The notes: generated by a model from the sequence alone, not told the origin. DNA of 64,000 nucleotides from Pedobacter zeae (GCF_014196715.1 NZ_JACIEF010000003.1:215874-279873); one strand, 5' to 3'. Numbered from the stretch's first letter, positions 1-8,331 are shown. Translations and numbers: made by a program.

Positions 1-205
1 TAATGACCAATAACCAATTAACCGATGACCAATTAACTAATGATCAATGAACAAATGACCAATGACTAATGAACCAATGACCAATGAACTAATGACTAAT
101 GAACCAATGAACAATAAACTAGTGACCAATGAACTAATGACTAATGAACTAATGACCAATCAACCAATGGCTAATGACCAATAAACCTATTTTACTTATC
201 TTTAC
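1..205. repeat. Degenerate 7-8 bp satellite (CYAATGA units)
   Basis: The stretch is built almost entirely from imperfect 7- or 8-base units of the form CCAATGA, CTAATGA, ACCAATGA and ACTAATGA, giving ATG and TGA/TAA in all frames and no credible coding. It runs up to the start of the GNAT gene and may supply its 5' leader. A shorter run of the same kind lies near 42100. Function unknown. Confidence 0.8.
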
Positions 206-209
206 ATCC

Positions 210-710
210 ATGACCATAAGATTAGCCGTTACAGAAGATATACCCCCAATTATGCAATTGGTACGCAAGGTTGTACCTTTAATGCGTGCTGCAGGAAATT
301 TCCAATGGGGAGACGATTATCCGAATCCCGAAGTATTTGCCAACGATATTATGATCGGTCAGTTGTGGGTTGCCGAACTGGAAAATGAAATTGTTGGCGT
401 TTCGGCAATTACCACAGATCAGGATCCTGAGTATGCCGATGCGGGCTGGGATATTACCGAAAAAGCCATTGTCACGCACCGTTTGGCTGTAGATCCCGAT
501 CGGCAGAGCAAGGGCATTGCCAAGGCTCTAATGCAGCAGGCTGAGGCAGTAGCCCAGGCAGCCGGCGTTAATATTTTAAGGGTAGATACCAATAGCGAAA
601 ATAAAGCCACCCAAGCGCTTTTCCCTAAGCTGGGGTATACCTTTAGCGGCGAAATTGGCCTGGCTAAACGCCCGGGATTACGATTTTTCTGTTACGAAAA
701 GCGGTTATAA
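210..710 (+). CDS. GNAT family N-acetyltransferase
   Basis: A 166-residue protein of the GNAT superfamily, which transfers an acetyl group from acetyl-CoA to an amine; the substrate is not predictable. The acetyl-CoA pyrophosphate loop is visible as RQSKGIAKAL, preceded by the strand AVDPD, and the C-terminal N-x-x-A-x-x-L-F-P-K-L-G-Y segment is typical of the family. I start at the ATG at 210 because the fold begins at MTIRLAVTEDI; the in-frame ATG at 174 would add 12 residues encoded by the upstream satellite. The gene ends 3 bp from the convergent DUF4256 gene. Confidence 0.85.
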   Translation: MTIRLAVTEDIPPIMQLVRKVVPLMRAAGNFQWGDDYPNPEVFANDIMIGQLWVAELENEIVGVSAITTDQDPEYADAGWDITEKAIVTHRLAVDPDRQSKGIAKALMQQAEAVAQAAGVNILRVDTNSENKATQALFPKLGYTFSGEIGLAKRPGLRFFCYEKRL

Positions 711-713
711 CGA

Positions 714-1286
714 CTATACCCTTAACGAACCGCGGAAAGCCCTTGCGGCATAATAAGATTGTGCCCCATTATGATATATAAATACATGGTCGTAGCGGCG
801 ATCGCCAAAGAGGGCACCGCCAAGTTTTCTGATAGCAGGTGGTGTGGCAATCCAGCTCGAAGTTTTGGTATCAAATTTTCCAAGCTGCTGCAAGGCTTGG
901 TATTGTTCTTCGGTTAATAAAGCTATCCCCATTGCTGCCGCCATATCAACCGCATTATTTTCGGGCTGGTGTTCTTTTCTGGATTCAAGGGCTTCGCGAT
1001 CGTAACAAACACTCCGGCGGCCTTTCGGACTTTCAGCCGAACAATCGTAAAAAATATATTCACCGCTTGCCTCATCGGAACCTACCACATCAGGTTCGCC
1101 ACCGGTAACTTCCATTTCATCGAGTACCCATAATTTTTCAGGTTTGTTGGTTAATCTTTCCAGCACTTTATTCCATTCCAAACCTTTATGCCTGCTCATA
1201 TTTTTCTCAAAACGGCTTTTTAAAATATGGAGCAGGTCTGCTGTCTGTTCTGGAGACAATTCTTTTTTAGTATTTCCTTTACTCAT
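714..1286 (-). CDS. DUF4256 domain-containing protein
   Basis: A 190-residue soluble protein matching DUF4256, a widespread family with no known function. Recognisable family features are the N-terminal LLxILKxRFEKN segment, the LDEMExTGGEPDVV block, the YDCSAESPKGRRSVCYDREAL block in the middle, and the C-terminal GGALFGDRRYDHVFIYHNGAxSYYAARAFRG. Length is normal for the family and no signal peptide is seen. It is convergent with the GNAT gene and transcribed away from the repeat block at 1359-1966. A metabolic or stress role would be guesswork. Confidence 0.8.
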   Translation of the reverse strand: MSKGNTKKELSPEQTADLLHILKSRFEKNMSRHKGLEWNKVLERLTNKPEKLWVLDEMEVTGGEPDVVGSDEASGEYIFYDCSAESPKGRRSVCYDREALESRKEHQPENNAVDMAAAMGIALLTEEQYQALQQLGKFDTKTSSWIATPPAIRKLGGALFGDRRYDHVFIYHNGAQSYYAARAFRGSLRV

Positions 1287-1358
1287 GTTAAATTTAGTTC
1301 CTCAATAAAGGTATATCTTTTTATTTTCCTGTTTTAAAAAGAATGCCAATTTTCATTT

Positions 1359-1659
1359 AGAGCGCAGTACCCGTACAAAACAATAACTTTCTTCCCGTCT
1401 TCTGCTTTTACGCTTCGCTGCCTCGTACCTCGTTGCTGCAGGGTAACGCTTCAACCGGGGCTAGGTGGCCAAAACAGCATTCCATTTTGGTGGTTGCAGG
1501 GTGCAGAAACCCTTGTTCCTAAACCAGATTGAGCGGAATAACCCGGAGCGTAGCGAGGACTATAAGCGAAAGCGGGACTGCACACTGCCAAGAACCACAA
1601 ACCGCTCATTTCATAATCCTGTTTCGGCCAGTGAGACGCTAACCGATGGAATAAAAATT
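1359..1659 (+). repeat. ~300-bp modular repeat, unit 1
   Basis: First of two tandem units. It contains a GGGGCTAGGTGG core, a CCAAAA/TTTTGG hairpin, an AGGGT/ACCCT hairpin, a GAGCGTAGCGAGG segment and the conserved end of AAGCGAAAGCGGGACTGC plus CCAAGAACCAC. The same order recurs at 17481-17990 and, on the other strand, at 34115-35365. Open frames through it are unlikely genes because stops and frames are not conserved between copies. The CTAGCCCCG core resembles a noncoding motif I recall from many Bacteroidota intergenic regions. Confidence 0.85.
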
Positions 1660-1966
1660 GGAGCACAATACCTGTACAAAACACTTAGCTTCTTCCCGTC
1701 TTCCGCTTTTACGCTTTGCTGCCTCGTACCTCGTTGCTGCAGGGTAATGCTCCAACCGGGGCTAGGTGGCCAAAACAGCATTCCATTTTGGTGGTTGCAG
1801 GGTGCAGAAACCCTTGTTCCTAAACCAGATTGAGCGGAATAGCCCGGAGCGTAGCGAGGACTATAAGCGAAAGCGGGACTGCACACTGCCAAGAACCACA
1901 AACCGCTCATTTCATAATCCTGTTTCGGCCAGTGAGACTCCAACCGATGGGATAAAATTTGGAGCG
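1660..1966 (+). repeat. ~300-bp modular repeat, unit 2
   Basis: Direct tandem copy of the preceding unit with a period of about 301 bp and only scattered substitutions, for example CAACCGGGGCTAGG and TAGCCCGGAGCG in place of TAACCCGGAGCG. It begins at a GGAGCACAATACC boundary and the next such boundary, GGAGCG, marks its end. The near identity implies recent duplication or gene conversion. It is followed by a short TTTCTCCGCTACGGTCGAAATG element of a second, unrelated intergenic repeat type. Confidence 0.85.
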
Positions 1967-2017
1967 AATTAAACGCACAGATTTCTCCGCTACGGTCGAA
2001 ATGACGATGCTTCAAAA

Positions 2018-2599
2018 TTAATCTTCCAATCCTTTACCATTCAAAATCTGAGGCATAAATTTTTCAACCCTCGCTTCGCGGGTTTTGGATTGTTTGGGTG
2101 CCGAAAAATAGAGCAGATAGCCCCTTTGTCTTCCAGGGGTTAAGCTTTCGAAAGCCTCTTTTAAATCGGGAATATGATCCAGTTTACTTTGAAACTCAGC
2201 CGGAATATTATATTCGGCCGTTTTCTTCAGTTCTACTTTTAAACCGGCCTTTTCTACTTCAATGGCATCAAAAATATAAGCTTTTAAAATTGCCTTCATT
2301 TCTACGATCTGCAATGCCGAGGTAAAACGGATCTGCCTTGCCGATTGTACATTCTCCGTTTGCTGGACCAATATACCTTCAGTGTCTTTCAACAAAACGC
2401 CCTTAAAAAATAAAAAGGCACAATATTCTTTAAAATCGTGGATCAAAACTATGTTGTTACCCTTATAAGTATAACAGGGGCAACCCCACTTTAACTCTTC
2501 GGTAAGTCCACAATCAAGAGCAATTGTTCTTAATAAGTTTACTGCCTCCTGCCATTTTTTAGCTTTATTAAAATAAAAATCAACTTTAGGATTCATCAT
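2018..2599 (-). CDS. YdeI/OmpD-associated family protein (DUF1801 type)
   Basis: About 193 residues. The N-terminal half (MNPKVDFYFNKAKKWQEAVNLLRxIxLDCGLTEELKWGCPCYTYKGNNIVLI) matches the DUF1801/YdhG-like domain and the C-terminal half (P..FQSKLDHIPDLKEAFESLTPGRQRGYLLYFSAPKQSKTREARVEKFMPQIL) matches the bacteriocin-protection YdeI/OmpD-associated domain. Molecular function is not known. I use the ATG at 2599 (another at 2596) because an upstream ATG at 2620 would overlap the preceding gene. It is the last gene of the ArsR-led operon. Confidence 0.8.
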   Translation of the reverse strand: MMNPKVDFYFNKAKKWQEAVNLLRTIALDCGLTEELKWGCPCYTYKGNNIVLIHDFKEYCAFLFFKGVLLKDTEGILVQQTENVQSARQIRFTSALQIVEMKAILKAYIFDAIEVEKAGLKVELKKTAEYNIPAEFQSKLDHIPDLKEAFESLTPGRQRGYLLYFSAPKQSKTREARVEKFMPQILNGKGLED

Positions 2600-2600
2600 A

Positions 2601-2987
2601 TTATGAATTAATTGAAACAATTTTTCTTTCTGCTGGTCTGAAATACCACGAAAGCACCGTTAAAACCAACAGTAACACCGGTCCGAAATATGCCGAAAAA
2701 CTATGATCGGCCACCGCAATATGCGAAAAAACAGCACCAGACATGGCAAAGAAAAAACCTGCATAAGTCCACTCTTTTACTAAAGTAAATTTAGGAATAA
2801 GCACGGCAATAACACCCAGAATTTTCCAGATCCCCAATAAAGTAAGGAAATAGACCGGATAGCCCAATTGGTTAAAAAGAGCTACTTCTTCTTTTGTTTT
2901 TAATACCTGTACAATACCGGTAGACAGCATACCCAAGGAAAGCCAAACTGTGGCGATCCAATATATAATTTTGTTTCTCTTTGCCAT
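2601..2987 (-). CDS. DoxX family membrane protein
   Basis: A 128-residue protein with four predicted membrane helices (around residues 7-27, 43-63, 72-92 and 98-115), the layout of small DoxX-like proteins. The segment QLGYPVYFLTLLGIWKILGVIAVLIPKF is characteristic. DoxX-like proteins are often coupled to redox or quinone chemistry, but no specific reaction can be assigned. It lies 6 bp downstream of the SRPBCC gene and just upstream of the YdeI-like gene, so all are probably cotranscribed from the ArsR promoter. Confidence 0.8.
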   Translation of the reverse strand: MAKRNKIIYWIATVWLSLGMLSTGIVQVLKTKEEVALFNQLGYPVYFLTLLGIWKILGVIAVLIPKFTLVKEWTYAGFFFAMSGAVFSHIAVADHSFSAYFGPVLLLVLTVLSWYFRPAERKIVSINS

Positions 2988-2993
2988 GACCTG

Positions 2994-3461
2994 TTATTTT
3001 AATTGACTTACGATATGCTGTAAACGGTTATGCGCCATGTTAATGCCCTGAGCAAACGGCAGTGATAAAATCTGGTCTCTCACTCCAACCGATTTGTATA
3101 TCACATGCATGGTAAGCTTACTGCTTTCATCTCCAATCTTTTCGAAAGTTAAAAACTCGAGCTGCGCGGCAAAAGGTGTATTTTCCATTTCGAATGTCCG
3201 TGTAATTTTTTCACCCGGTACAAACTCGTGGATTACGCCACTGGCTACAAATGCCACATTCCCTTTGTTATCCGAGGTTTCGAAAGCATAACTGCCGTGT
3301 TTTTTATTTTCGAGCTTAAGCACCCTGGTACCCATCCATTGCGCTACAATTTCGGGTTCTACATACGCTTTAAAAAGCAATTCAACAGGAAGATCAAATT
3401 CCCTGGTGATTACAATTTCCTGTTTACCGTTTTCGGCATCTATTTTTGTTTTCTGCTCCAT
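2994..3461 (-). CDS. SRPBCC (AHSA1-like) domain protein
   Basis: A 155-residue single-domain START/SRPBCC fold protein of the AHSA1 group. It shows the usual opening ITREFDLPVELLFKAYVEPEIVAQWMG and the GEKITRTFEME and KLTMHVIYKS strands that build the hydrophobic cavity. These proteins bind small hydrophobic ligands; the ligand is unknown. The gene is 5 bp downstream of an ArsR-type regulator, a pairing that recurs widely in bacteria and suggests that the operon answers to a common signal sensed by that regulator. Confidence 0.85.
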   Translation of the reverse strand: MEQKTKIDAENGKQEIVITREFDLPVELLFKAYVEPEIVAQWMGTRVLKLENKKHGSYAFETSDNKGNVAFVASGVIHEFVPGEKITRTFEMENTPFAAQLEFLTFEKIGDESSKLTMHVIYKSVGVRDQILSLPFAQGINMAHNRLQHIVSQLK

Positions 3462-3466
3462 TGGTT

Positions 3467-3787
3467 CTATCTTGGTTTATAATTTTTCATAATATCTTCC
3501 AGTTTGTTAAACCTGTCGTCCCACATTTTACGGAAGGGCTCAATAAAATCGGCTATTTCTTTCATCTTCCCGGAATTTGTATGGTAATGCACTTCCCTCC
3601 CATTCTGCTTTTGCTCTAAGAGCTCGCATTCGGTTAAGATCTGCAAGTGTTTGGAAACCGTTGGCCTGGCCGTATCGAAATTGGCAGCAATGGCGCCAGC
3701 CGTCATCGATTGTGTAGCCACCAATAATAATATGGCCCTGCGGGTAGGATCGGCTATGGCCTGAAATACATCTCTTCTTAAATTCAT
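3467..3787 (-). CDS. ArsR/SmtB-family winged-helix regulator
   Basis: A 106-residue winged-helix repressor. The start [28 protein letters not shown] and the recognition region [31 protein letters not shown] are typical of the ArsR family subgroup paired with AHSA1-like proteins. The cysteine pair of metal sensors (ELxVxDLC) is absent, so metal sensing is unlikely. It heads a four-gene operon. Its ATG lies 3 bp from a pair of GTAG-N8-CTAC dyads, so autorepression is the simplest model. Confidence 0.9.
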   Translation of the reverse strand: MNLRRDVFQAIADPTRRAILLLVATQSMTAGAIAANFDTARPTVSKHLQILTECELLEQKQNGREVHYHTNSGKMKEIADFIEPFRKMWDDRFNKLEDIMKNYKPR

Positions 3788-3790
3788 TAT

Positions 3791-3837
3791 GTAGCTATTT
3801 GACTACAAATATAAATGTAGCCATTTAACTACGCAAA
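3791..3837 (-). promoter_or_regulatory. Promoter with twin operator for the arsR operon
   Basis: Read on the minus strand, a TTTG -33 element (3834-3837) and TATATTTG -7 element (3806-3813) are separated by 20 bp, fitting the Bacteroidota consensus. Two near-identical 16-bp dyads, GTAGCTATTTGACTAC (3791-3806) and GTAGCCATTTAACTAC (3817-3832), start 26 bp apart and bracket the -7 element. A repressor bound to both would cover the promoter. The leader to the ATG at 3787 would be short. Confidence 0.75.
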
Positions 3838-4020
3838 TTTTTGAATATTTTTTTTTGAGATTACCAAAGCCTCGGGTAATATGAAATGAAAAGTCAGGAA
3901 TAAACAGGTAGCAACTAACAGTAAAAAGCCTTGTTTTAAATTGGTAGGATTTCCAAAAAAGTCAGGATCCAGCAGAATGGGGATGTAAATAACAAACTGT
4001 GCCCAGGAATTTGTAAAAAA
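3829..4020 (-). pseudogene. Remnant of a membrane-protein gene
   Basis: A stop-free run of 63 codons on the minus strand, bounded upstream by TGA at 4021-4023, encodes a hydrophobic peptide with two helix-like segments (FVIYIPILLD and FLLLVATCLFLTFHFILPEALV). It has no start codon. In other frames immediately upstream there are further hydrophobic pieces (GGLFATMLAGIL), which suggests a frameshifted older gene. I cannot name the family. Its stop codon falls inside the arsR operator, so the regulatory region appears to have been built on or beside decayed coding DNA. The rest of 4022-4193 shows nothing clear. Confidence 0.35.
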
Positions 4021-4193
4021 TCAAATCATAGAATGCCTGCCAACATTGTCGCAAACAGGCCTCCATAAAGTCGCTTTACGCCATCTCAAAATGATCTGAT
4101 TACCTCCATATTTGTTATATGCAAAGGCTTAGCGGTTGCCAAATGGAAATCAGCAAACCGAAAGCCACATTAGTAAAACAAAAAAACATTTTT

Positions 4194-4643
4194 ATGTCTG
4201 ACAACAAAGTTTCATTACACAGGGTGATAAAGGCATCGCCGGAAAAAATATACCGTGCCTTTACTGATAATACCGCCATTGCTGCGTGGTTGCCTCCTTA
4301 CGGTTTTACCTGCACTGTTCAACACCGCGAAATACAGGAAGGTGTTACTTACAAAATGTCGTTCCAAAATTTTACCACGGGAAACAGCCATAGCTGGACC
4401 GGTGAATTTCTGGAGATCAAACCCAACGCATTTTTAAAATATACCGACAGATTTGATGATCCAAACCTTCCGGGCGGAATGGTCACTTCTGTCTGGTTCA
4501 AGAAAACATCCGTTGGTACGGAACTGAGCGTGGTACAGGAAAACATTCCGGAGGTTATACCAACAGAAATGTGTTACCTGGGTTGGCAGGAATCTATCGA
4601 GAAGTTGATCAGGCTGGTAGAACCTGAAATACCGGATGCTTAA
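4194..4643 (+). CDS. SRPBCC (AHSA1-like) family protein
   Basis: A 149-residue SRPBCC protein. The start VSLHRVIKASPEKIYRAFTDNTAIAAWLPPYGFTC and the C-terminal LGWQESIEKLIRLVEPE helix are family hallmarks. I choose the ATG at 4194 since the domain begins at SDNKVSLHR; an in-frame ATG at 4119 would add 25 residues with no family match. It is divergent from the arsR operon, which holds a second SRPBCC gene, but the two proteins differ enough that recent duplication is unlikely. Ligand unknown. Confidence 0.8.
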   Translation: MSDNKVSLHRVIKASPEKIYRAFTDNTAIAAWLPPYGFTCTVQHREIQEGVTYKMSFQNFTTGNSHSWTGEFLEIKPNAFLKYTDRFDDPNLPGGMVTSVWFKKTSVGTELSVVQENIPEVIPTEMCYLGWQESIEKLIRLVEPEIPDA

Positions 4644-4776
4644 CCAGGTATATCACCATTTCCTGAGGGCGGAAAAATGATTGCCGGCAGGTTCTTTTGC
4701 GAATAGGATAATGATCATAGCGCCCCTGATGATTTGGAGCGCTATTATATAAAGCCAAGCATTTTTCCAGATATAT

Positions 4777-6150
4777 CTACTTAAAATCGGGCACCGGGAA
4801 CAAATACCCGCCAAAAAGGATGTATGCCCACAATAATGTCCAAAAGATATTGAAAATCTGCGCGGTTACAAACGTAAATGCCGGCCTGCCGCCCTGCAAT
4901 TTAACCAAAGACGAAAATTTAGCTTCCATACCGATGGAGATAAAGGCAATGGCAAACCAAACTGTACGTAAGCCGTTTAAGGTTGGCGCAACACTCTTTG
5001 CGGTTGCAGGCGATAATAAGAAAGAAAATACGAGCGATGCCCCAACAAAGCCCAATACAAATTTTGGGAAGCGCTCCCATACAATTTTAAGTCCGGGGCT
5101 TTCTGCTTTAATTAAACGCTTGCCCTTTTCTCCTTTTGGTTTTTTATAGGCCCACCAGATAGCGATAAAAAATGCCGCAACGCCAATAAATACGTTCTGC
5201 GAAAATTTAGCAATTACCCCGGCTTTAACGGCAATGGGACCAACCAGATCGCCAGCTGCGGTAACCGTTGCAGTGGTATCTAACGTTCCGCCCAGCCAGG
5301 CTCCGCCGATTACATCAGGGATGTGAAAGTACTTCACCGCCCAGGGCTGGATGATCATCATCGGGATGGCCATAATCAATACCAGCGTGGTTACGTAAGA
5401 TAACTTCCGTTTATCGCCATTAATTGCTCCTGCGGCAACAATCGCTGCAGAAACACCGCAGATGGATACAGCAGAAGCTAAAATCACACCGAATTCATCA
5501 TCCACTTTTAACCTGCGGCTTAACCATAAGGAGAAAAACCAAACCGCTGTTACTACAATAACCGCCTGTACAATTCCCGGCAGGCCCGCTTTGATTAAAT
5601 CGGCTGATAAAATGGTGGTTCCTAAAATAACCAGGCCGGTTTTAATGTAAAACTCGGATCGGACAGCTTCTTTTAACCAATCGGGAAGTGTTAGCACATT
5701 ACCCAACAGGATACCGATCAGTAAGGCAAAAACCACGTATTCCAATCCGAAATAAGAAACACTTTTATTACCAGCTATAATGAACGATATAATGGCAAAA
5801 AAATAAATAAACAAAAAGCCTGCAGCAAACCTGGCTACATTTCCGCCCGAAAGGCCAATGGCAATGGCTGCAAGTGCAAGAAAAACCACCCCGGTTTCTA
5901 AAATGAGTAATAAATTCTGGCCGGAAAGGATTTTACCAAATAGATCTTCGCTGGTAGCCCATTTATATGCAGGTAAAGTAATTGTTGTACCGCTATTGGT
6001 TAGATATAGTACAGTGGCAATGATGATAGTCCCTAAAATTACCGCCCACCAATCTTCAGTAAGCGATTGTAAAAATGTTTTTTTGTCGGGCGCAATTCCC
6101 GCATCGGTTAAAGCTCCTGTAGTTTCTGAAGCATTGTTCTGTGTTGACAT
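4777..6150 (-). CDS. YeiH-family putative sulfate exporter
   Basis: A 457-residue polytopic inner-membrane protein of the UPF0324/YeiH (PSE) family, with roughly eleven hydrophobic helices. The blocks GLVILGTTILSADLIKAGLPGI and ASAVSICGVSAAIVAAGAI are diagnostic. It is about 100 residues longer than E. coli YeiH, as are many Bacteroidota members. Members have been proposed to export sulfate produced by sulfonate or sulfite oxidation. The neighbouring stump of a SoxC-like sulfite dehydrogenase (7614-8108) supports a sulfur-related role here, by inference only. Confidence 0.8.
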   Translation of the reverse strand: MSTQNNASETTGALTDAGIAPDKKTFLQSLTEDWWAVILGTIIIATVLYLTNSGTTITLPAYKWATSEDLFGKILSGQNLLLILETGVVFLALAAIAIGLSGGNVARFAAGFLFIYFFAIISFIIAGNKSVSYFGLEYVVFALLIGILLGNVLTLPDWLKEAVRSEFYIKTGLVILGTTILSADLIKAGLPGIVQAVIVVTAVWFFSLWLSRRLKVDDEFGVILASAVSICGVSAAIVAAGAINGDKRKLSYVTTLVLIMAIPMMIIQPWAVKYFHIPDVIGGAWLGGTLDTTATVTAAGDLVGPIAVKAGVIAKFSQNVFIGVAAFFIAIWWAYKKPKGEKGKRLIKAESPGLKIVWERFPKFVLGFVGASLVFSFLLSPATAKSVAPTLNGLRTVWFAIAFISIGMEAKFSSLVKLQGGRPAFTFVTAQIFNIFWTLLWAYILFGGYLFPVPDFK

Positions 6151-6166
6151 CGTTTTTTCTTTGTGG

Positions 6167-7609
6167 TTATCTGATTTTTAGCTTGAAAATATCTTTTAAT
6201 ACTCTTTTTGCGGCATTATAGCCGGACATGCCGTGTACGCCACCTCCTGGAGGGGTAGATGACGAGCATATATACAATCCTTTGGCAGCCGTTTTATATG
6301 GCGACCACCTTAAAGCCGGACGGGTAAATAATTGCCCCAAGTCTAATATCCCCCCATTAATATCGCCACCAATATAGTTGCGGTTATGCGCTTCCATCTG
6401 TTCGGTGTTCATGGTATGTTTAGCCAAAATCCGGTCTTTAAAACCCGGTGCGAAACGCTCTACCTGATTTTCGATCAGTGCGGTCATGTCCTGCTTTGAA
6501 CCGTTAGGAACGTGGCAATAAGCCCAGGCTGTTTGTTTCCCTGCAGGTGCGCGCGACGGATCGAACAAACTCTGCTGCGCCAAAAGCACAAAAGGTTGGT
6601 CTGCCTGCTGGCCTTTGCTGGTCATCATTTCGCCTGCTGCTATCTCCTCGAAAGTATTGCCCAAATGTATAGTTCCCGCACTTCTGCAGGCTTCAGCGGT
6701 AAACGGAATCGGGCCATCCAGTGCCCAATCTACCTTAAACACGCCCATGCCATAACGGTAACGCTCAAGTTGCCATTTGTAAATACTGGAGAATTTATAC
6801 CCGGCAATCTGTAATAACTGTTTCGGGGTAATATCAAAAAGCACCGCATGGGCAGAAGGCAATTGGTTTAAAGAAGTAATGAAAGTTCCGGTTTCAATTT
6901 TTCCGCCAAGCGATTTAAAATAACCTGCCAATGCCCCAGCAATAAATTTCGATCCGCCTTTTGGTATCGGCCAGCCTTTAAGGTGGCCGCTGGCCATTAA
7001 TACCAAACCAATGGCTGTGGTGCTTAAATTACTTAATGGTTGTATGGCATGTGCAGCCATTCCGGCAAAAAGCCCGCGGGCCTGTTTTTCTTTAAAACGT
7101 TTAACAAAACCTGTAGCACTACTTAATGCTTTTAAGCCAAAACCCGCCATGGCTAAAGGATGTTTAGGGAAATGTAAAGGCCCTAAAGCATCTTCATCAA
7201 TTAACGGCCAGGTAGCAATGAGGTTTTCCATTAAAGAAGCATAGGTTTTGGCATCGTTTCCCAGGCATTCAGCCGTTTTTTCGATAGAATGATCCAGTAT
7301 GGCAGCTGTACCATCATCAAAAGGATGGGCTGCGGCCAAAACAGGTTGCAGGTATTCCAATCCATGCTCCGTTAGCGGCAGGGTTCTAAAAAAGGGCGAA
7401 GCCAATGCCATCGGGTGGATGGCCGAGCACACATCGTGCATGAAGCCTGGTAAAGTAAGTTCGGCCGAACTGAGCCCTCCTCCAATTACATCTTTACCTT
7501 CGATAATTAAAACGGATAGCCCCTGTTGCTGCAAAAGAATGGCTGCAGCCAGTCCATTTGGCCCTGATCCTACAACAATTGCATCGTAATCCCGTTTTTC
7601 TAATTTCAT
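6167..7609 (-). CDS. Phytoene-desaturase-like FAD-dependent oxidoreductase
   Basis: A 480-residue flavoprotein with an N-terminal Rossmann motif VVGSGPNGLAAAILL (about residues 12-26) and the C-terminal GGGVHGMSGYNAAKRVL FAD-contact segment, the architecture of the CrtI/PYROXD2/retinol saturase group. Substrate is unknown; it is closer to the PYROXD2-like branch than to the true CrtI at 19476, so a carotenoid role is not implied. It lies 16 bp upstream of the YeiH-like gene and 4 bp downstream of the SoxC stump, all on the same strand, so the three were probably one operon. Confidence 0.75.
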   Translation of the reverse strand: MKLEKRDYDAIVVGSGPNGLAAAILLQQQGLSVLIIEGKDVIGGGLSSAELTLPGFMHDVCSAIHPMALASPFFRTLPLTEHGLEYLQPVLAAAHPFDDGTAAILDHSIEKTAECLGNDAKTYASLMENLIATWPLIDEDALGPLHFPKHPLAMAGFGLKALSSATGFVKRFKEKQARGLFAGMAAHAIQPLSNLSTTAIGLVLMASGHLKGWPIPKGGSKFIAGALAGYFKSLGGKIETGTFITSLNQLPSAHAVLFDITPKQLLQIAGYKFSSIYKWQLERYRYGMGVFKVDWALDGPIPFTAEACRSAGTIHLGNTFEEIAAGEMMTSKGQQADQPFVLLAQQSLFDPSRAPAGKQTAWAYCHVPNGSKQDMTALIENQVERFAPGFKDRILAKHTMNTEQMEAHNRNYIGGDINGGILDLGQLFTRPALRWSPYKTAAKGLYICSSSTPPGGGVHGMSGYNAAKRVLKDIFKLKIR

Positions 7610-7613
7610 CTGG

Positions 7614-8108
7614 TTATTTTATGGTTTCCGGTTTAAATAAAACGGTTCCGTCGTTTTTAATCTGCCATGCAGTAATGGGATTCATGTGGTATCCGCCAAG
7701 GTTTGGGCCACGGGCTTCTGCCAATTGCGCCAAAGTGGGTTGTAAATAACCGGTTTCGTCAGTAACGCGACTTAATATTTCTGTAGCCTCGCCCTTCCAA
7801 TCCCACAAATACCTGAAATAAGTATGTGCTTTACTCAAAACCGGTTCCTGTAAGTTAGCCAATTGCCATGTTTTCCCGGCATCGGTGCTTACTTCTACTT
7901 TTTTTACCTTACCTCTGCCACTCCATGCAATTCCACGTATTTCTACCCAGCCCTTATTTACTTTTTGAGGATAAGACGGATAGGTGATGATGGAACGCGC
8001 ATCTAACTCAAAGCTAAACATTCTGATTTTATCTTTTACAGGGTAAGTATATTTTGACGTTTCTTCCCTGGTCATATAAGGTTCTTTAGCAGGTTTTCTA
8101 ACCTTGGC
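7614..8108 (-). pseudogene. C-terminal stump of SoxC-like sulfite dehydrogenase
   Basis: The frame carries a MTREETSKYTYPV start followed by the Mo-cofactor oxidoreductase dimerisation domain: ARSIITYP, GWVEIRGIAWSGRGKVKKVEVSTDAGKTW, and the C-terminal RGPNLGGYHMNPITAW. Full SoxC/sulfite oxidase proteins have about 400 residues; the whole molybdopterin-binding domain (roughly 250 residues) is missing. Reading upstream, homologous sequence continues for about 11 codons (KVRKPAKEPY) and ends at a TGA at 8109-8111, marking the deletion junction. A translated stump from the ATG at 8075 cannot hold Moco and is presumably non-functional. Confidence 0.8.
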
Positions 8109-8112
8109 TCAA

Positions 8113-8331
8113 ATGTGGAATTGGTGGTCGGGTTTTAAGGTAGCCATGGGTTTCCATCTACAGCCTTTGGTAAAAATTAAAATCAAAAAGCAGTCTGAGT
8201 TAAGCTTAAAGGGGCCAAGCAAACATATAATCACCTTTAAGGATGCCTTAATCGCATTTTTTATATTGGGTTTATTGATTGTTTTCTCACAATTATTCCT
8301 CCACACAAATTTTATCTATCTATTCCTTTAA
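8113..8331 (+). CDS. Doubtful small membrane ORF in decayed zone
   Basis: An ORF of about 72 codons with one strong hydrophobic segment near the C-terminus (ALIAFFILGLLIVFSQLF) after a basic region rich in Lys. I do not recognise it. It sits between the SoxC stump and the frameshifted DUF3667 gene, starts exactly at the deletion junction, and could be the 3' end of a gene fused there by the same deletion. No upstream promoter is evident. Confidence 0.25.
   Translation: MWNWWSGFKVAMGFHLQPLVKIKIKKQSELSLKGPSKHIITFKDALIAFFILGLLIVFSQLFLHTNFIYLFL

Noticed and set aside
1465..2015. Several open frames on both strands of the 1359-1966 repeat
   Set aside because: Their peptides are the translated repeat, the frames are not preserved between units, and no family or start signal is recognisable.
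6167..7609. Second carotenoid desaturase
   Set aside because: The sequence follows the PYROXD2/retinol-saturase-like branch, lacks the CrtI end motif VPGPGVPPAI, and is not near carotenoid genes.
8109..8306. 65-codon minus-strand frame overlapping the SoxC junction
   Set aside because: No homology, high Lys/Ile content, and it ends exactly at the junction stop; treated as noise from a decayed region.
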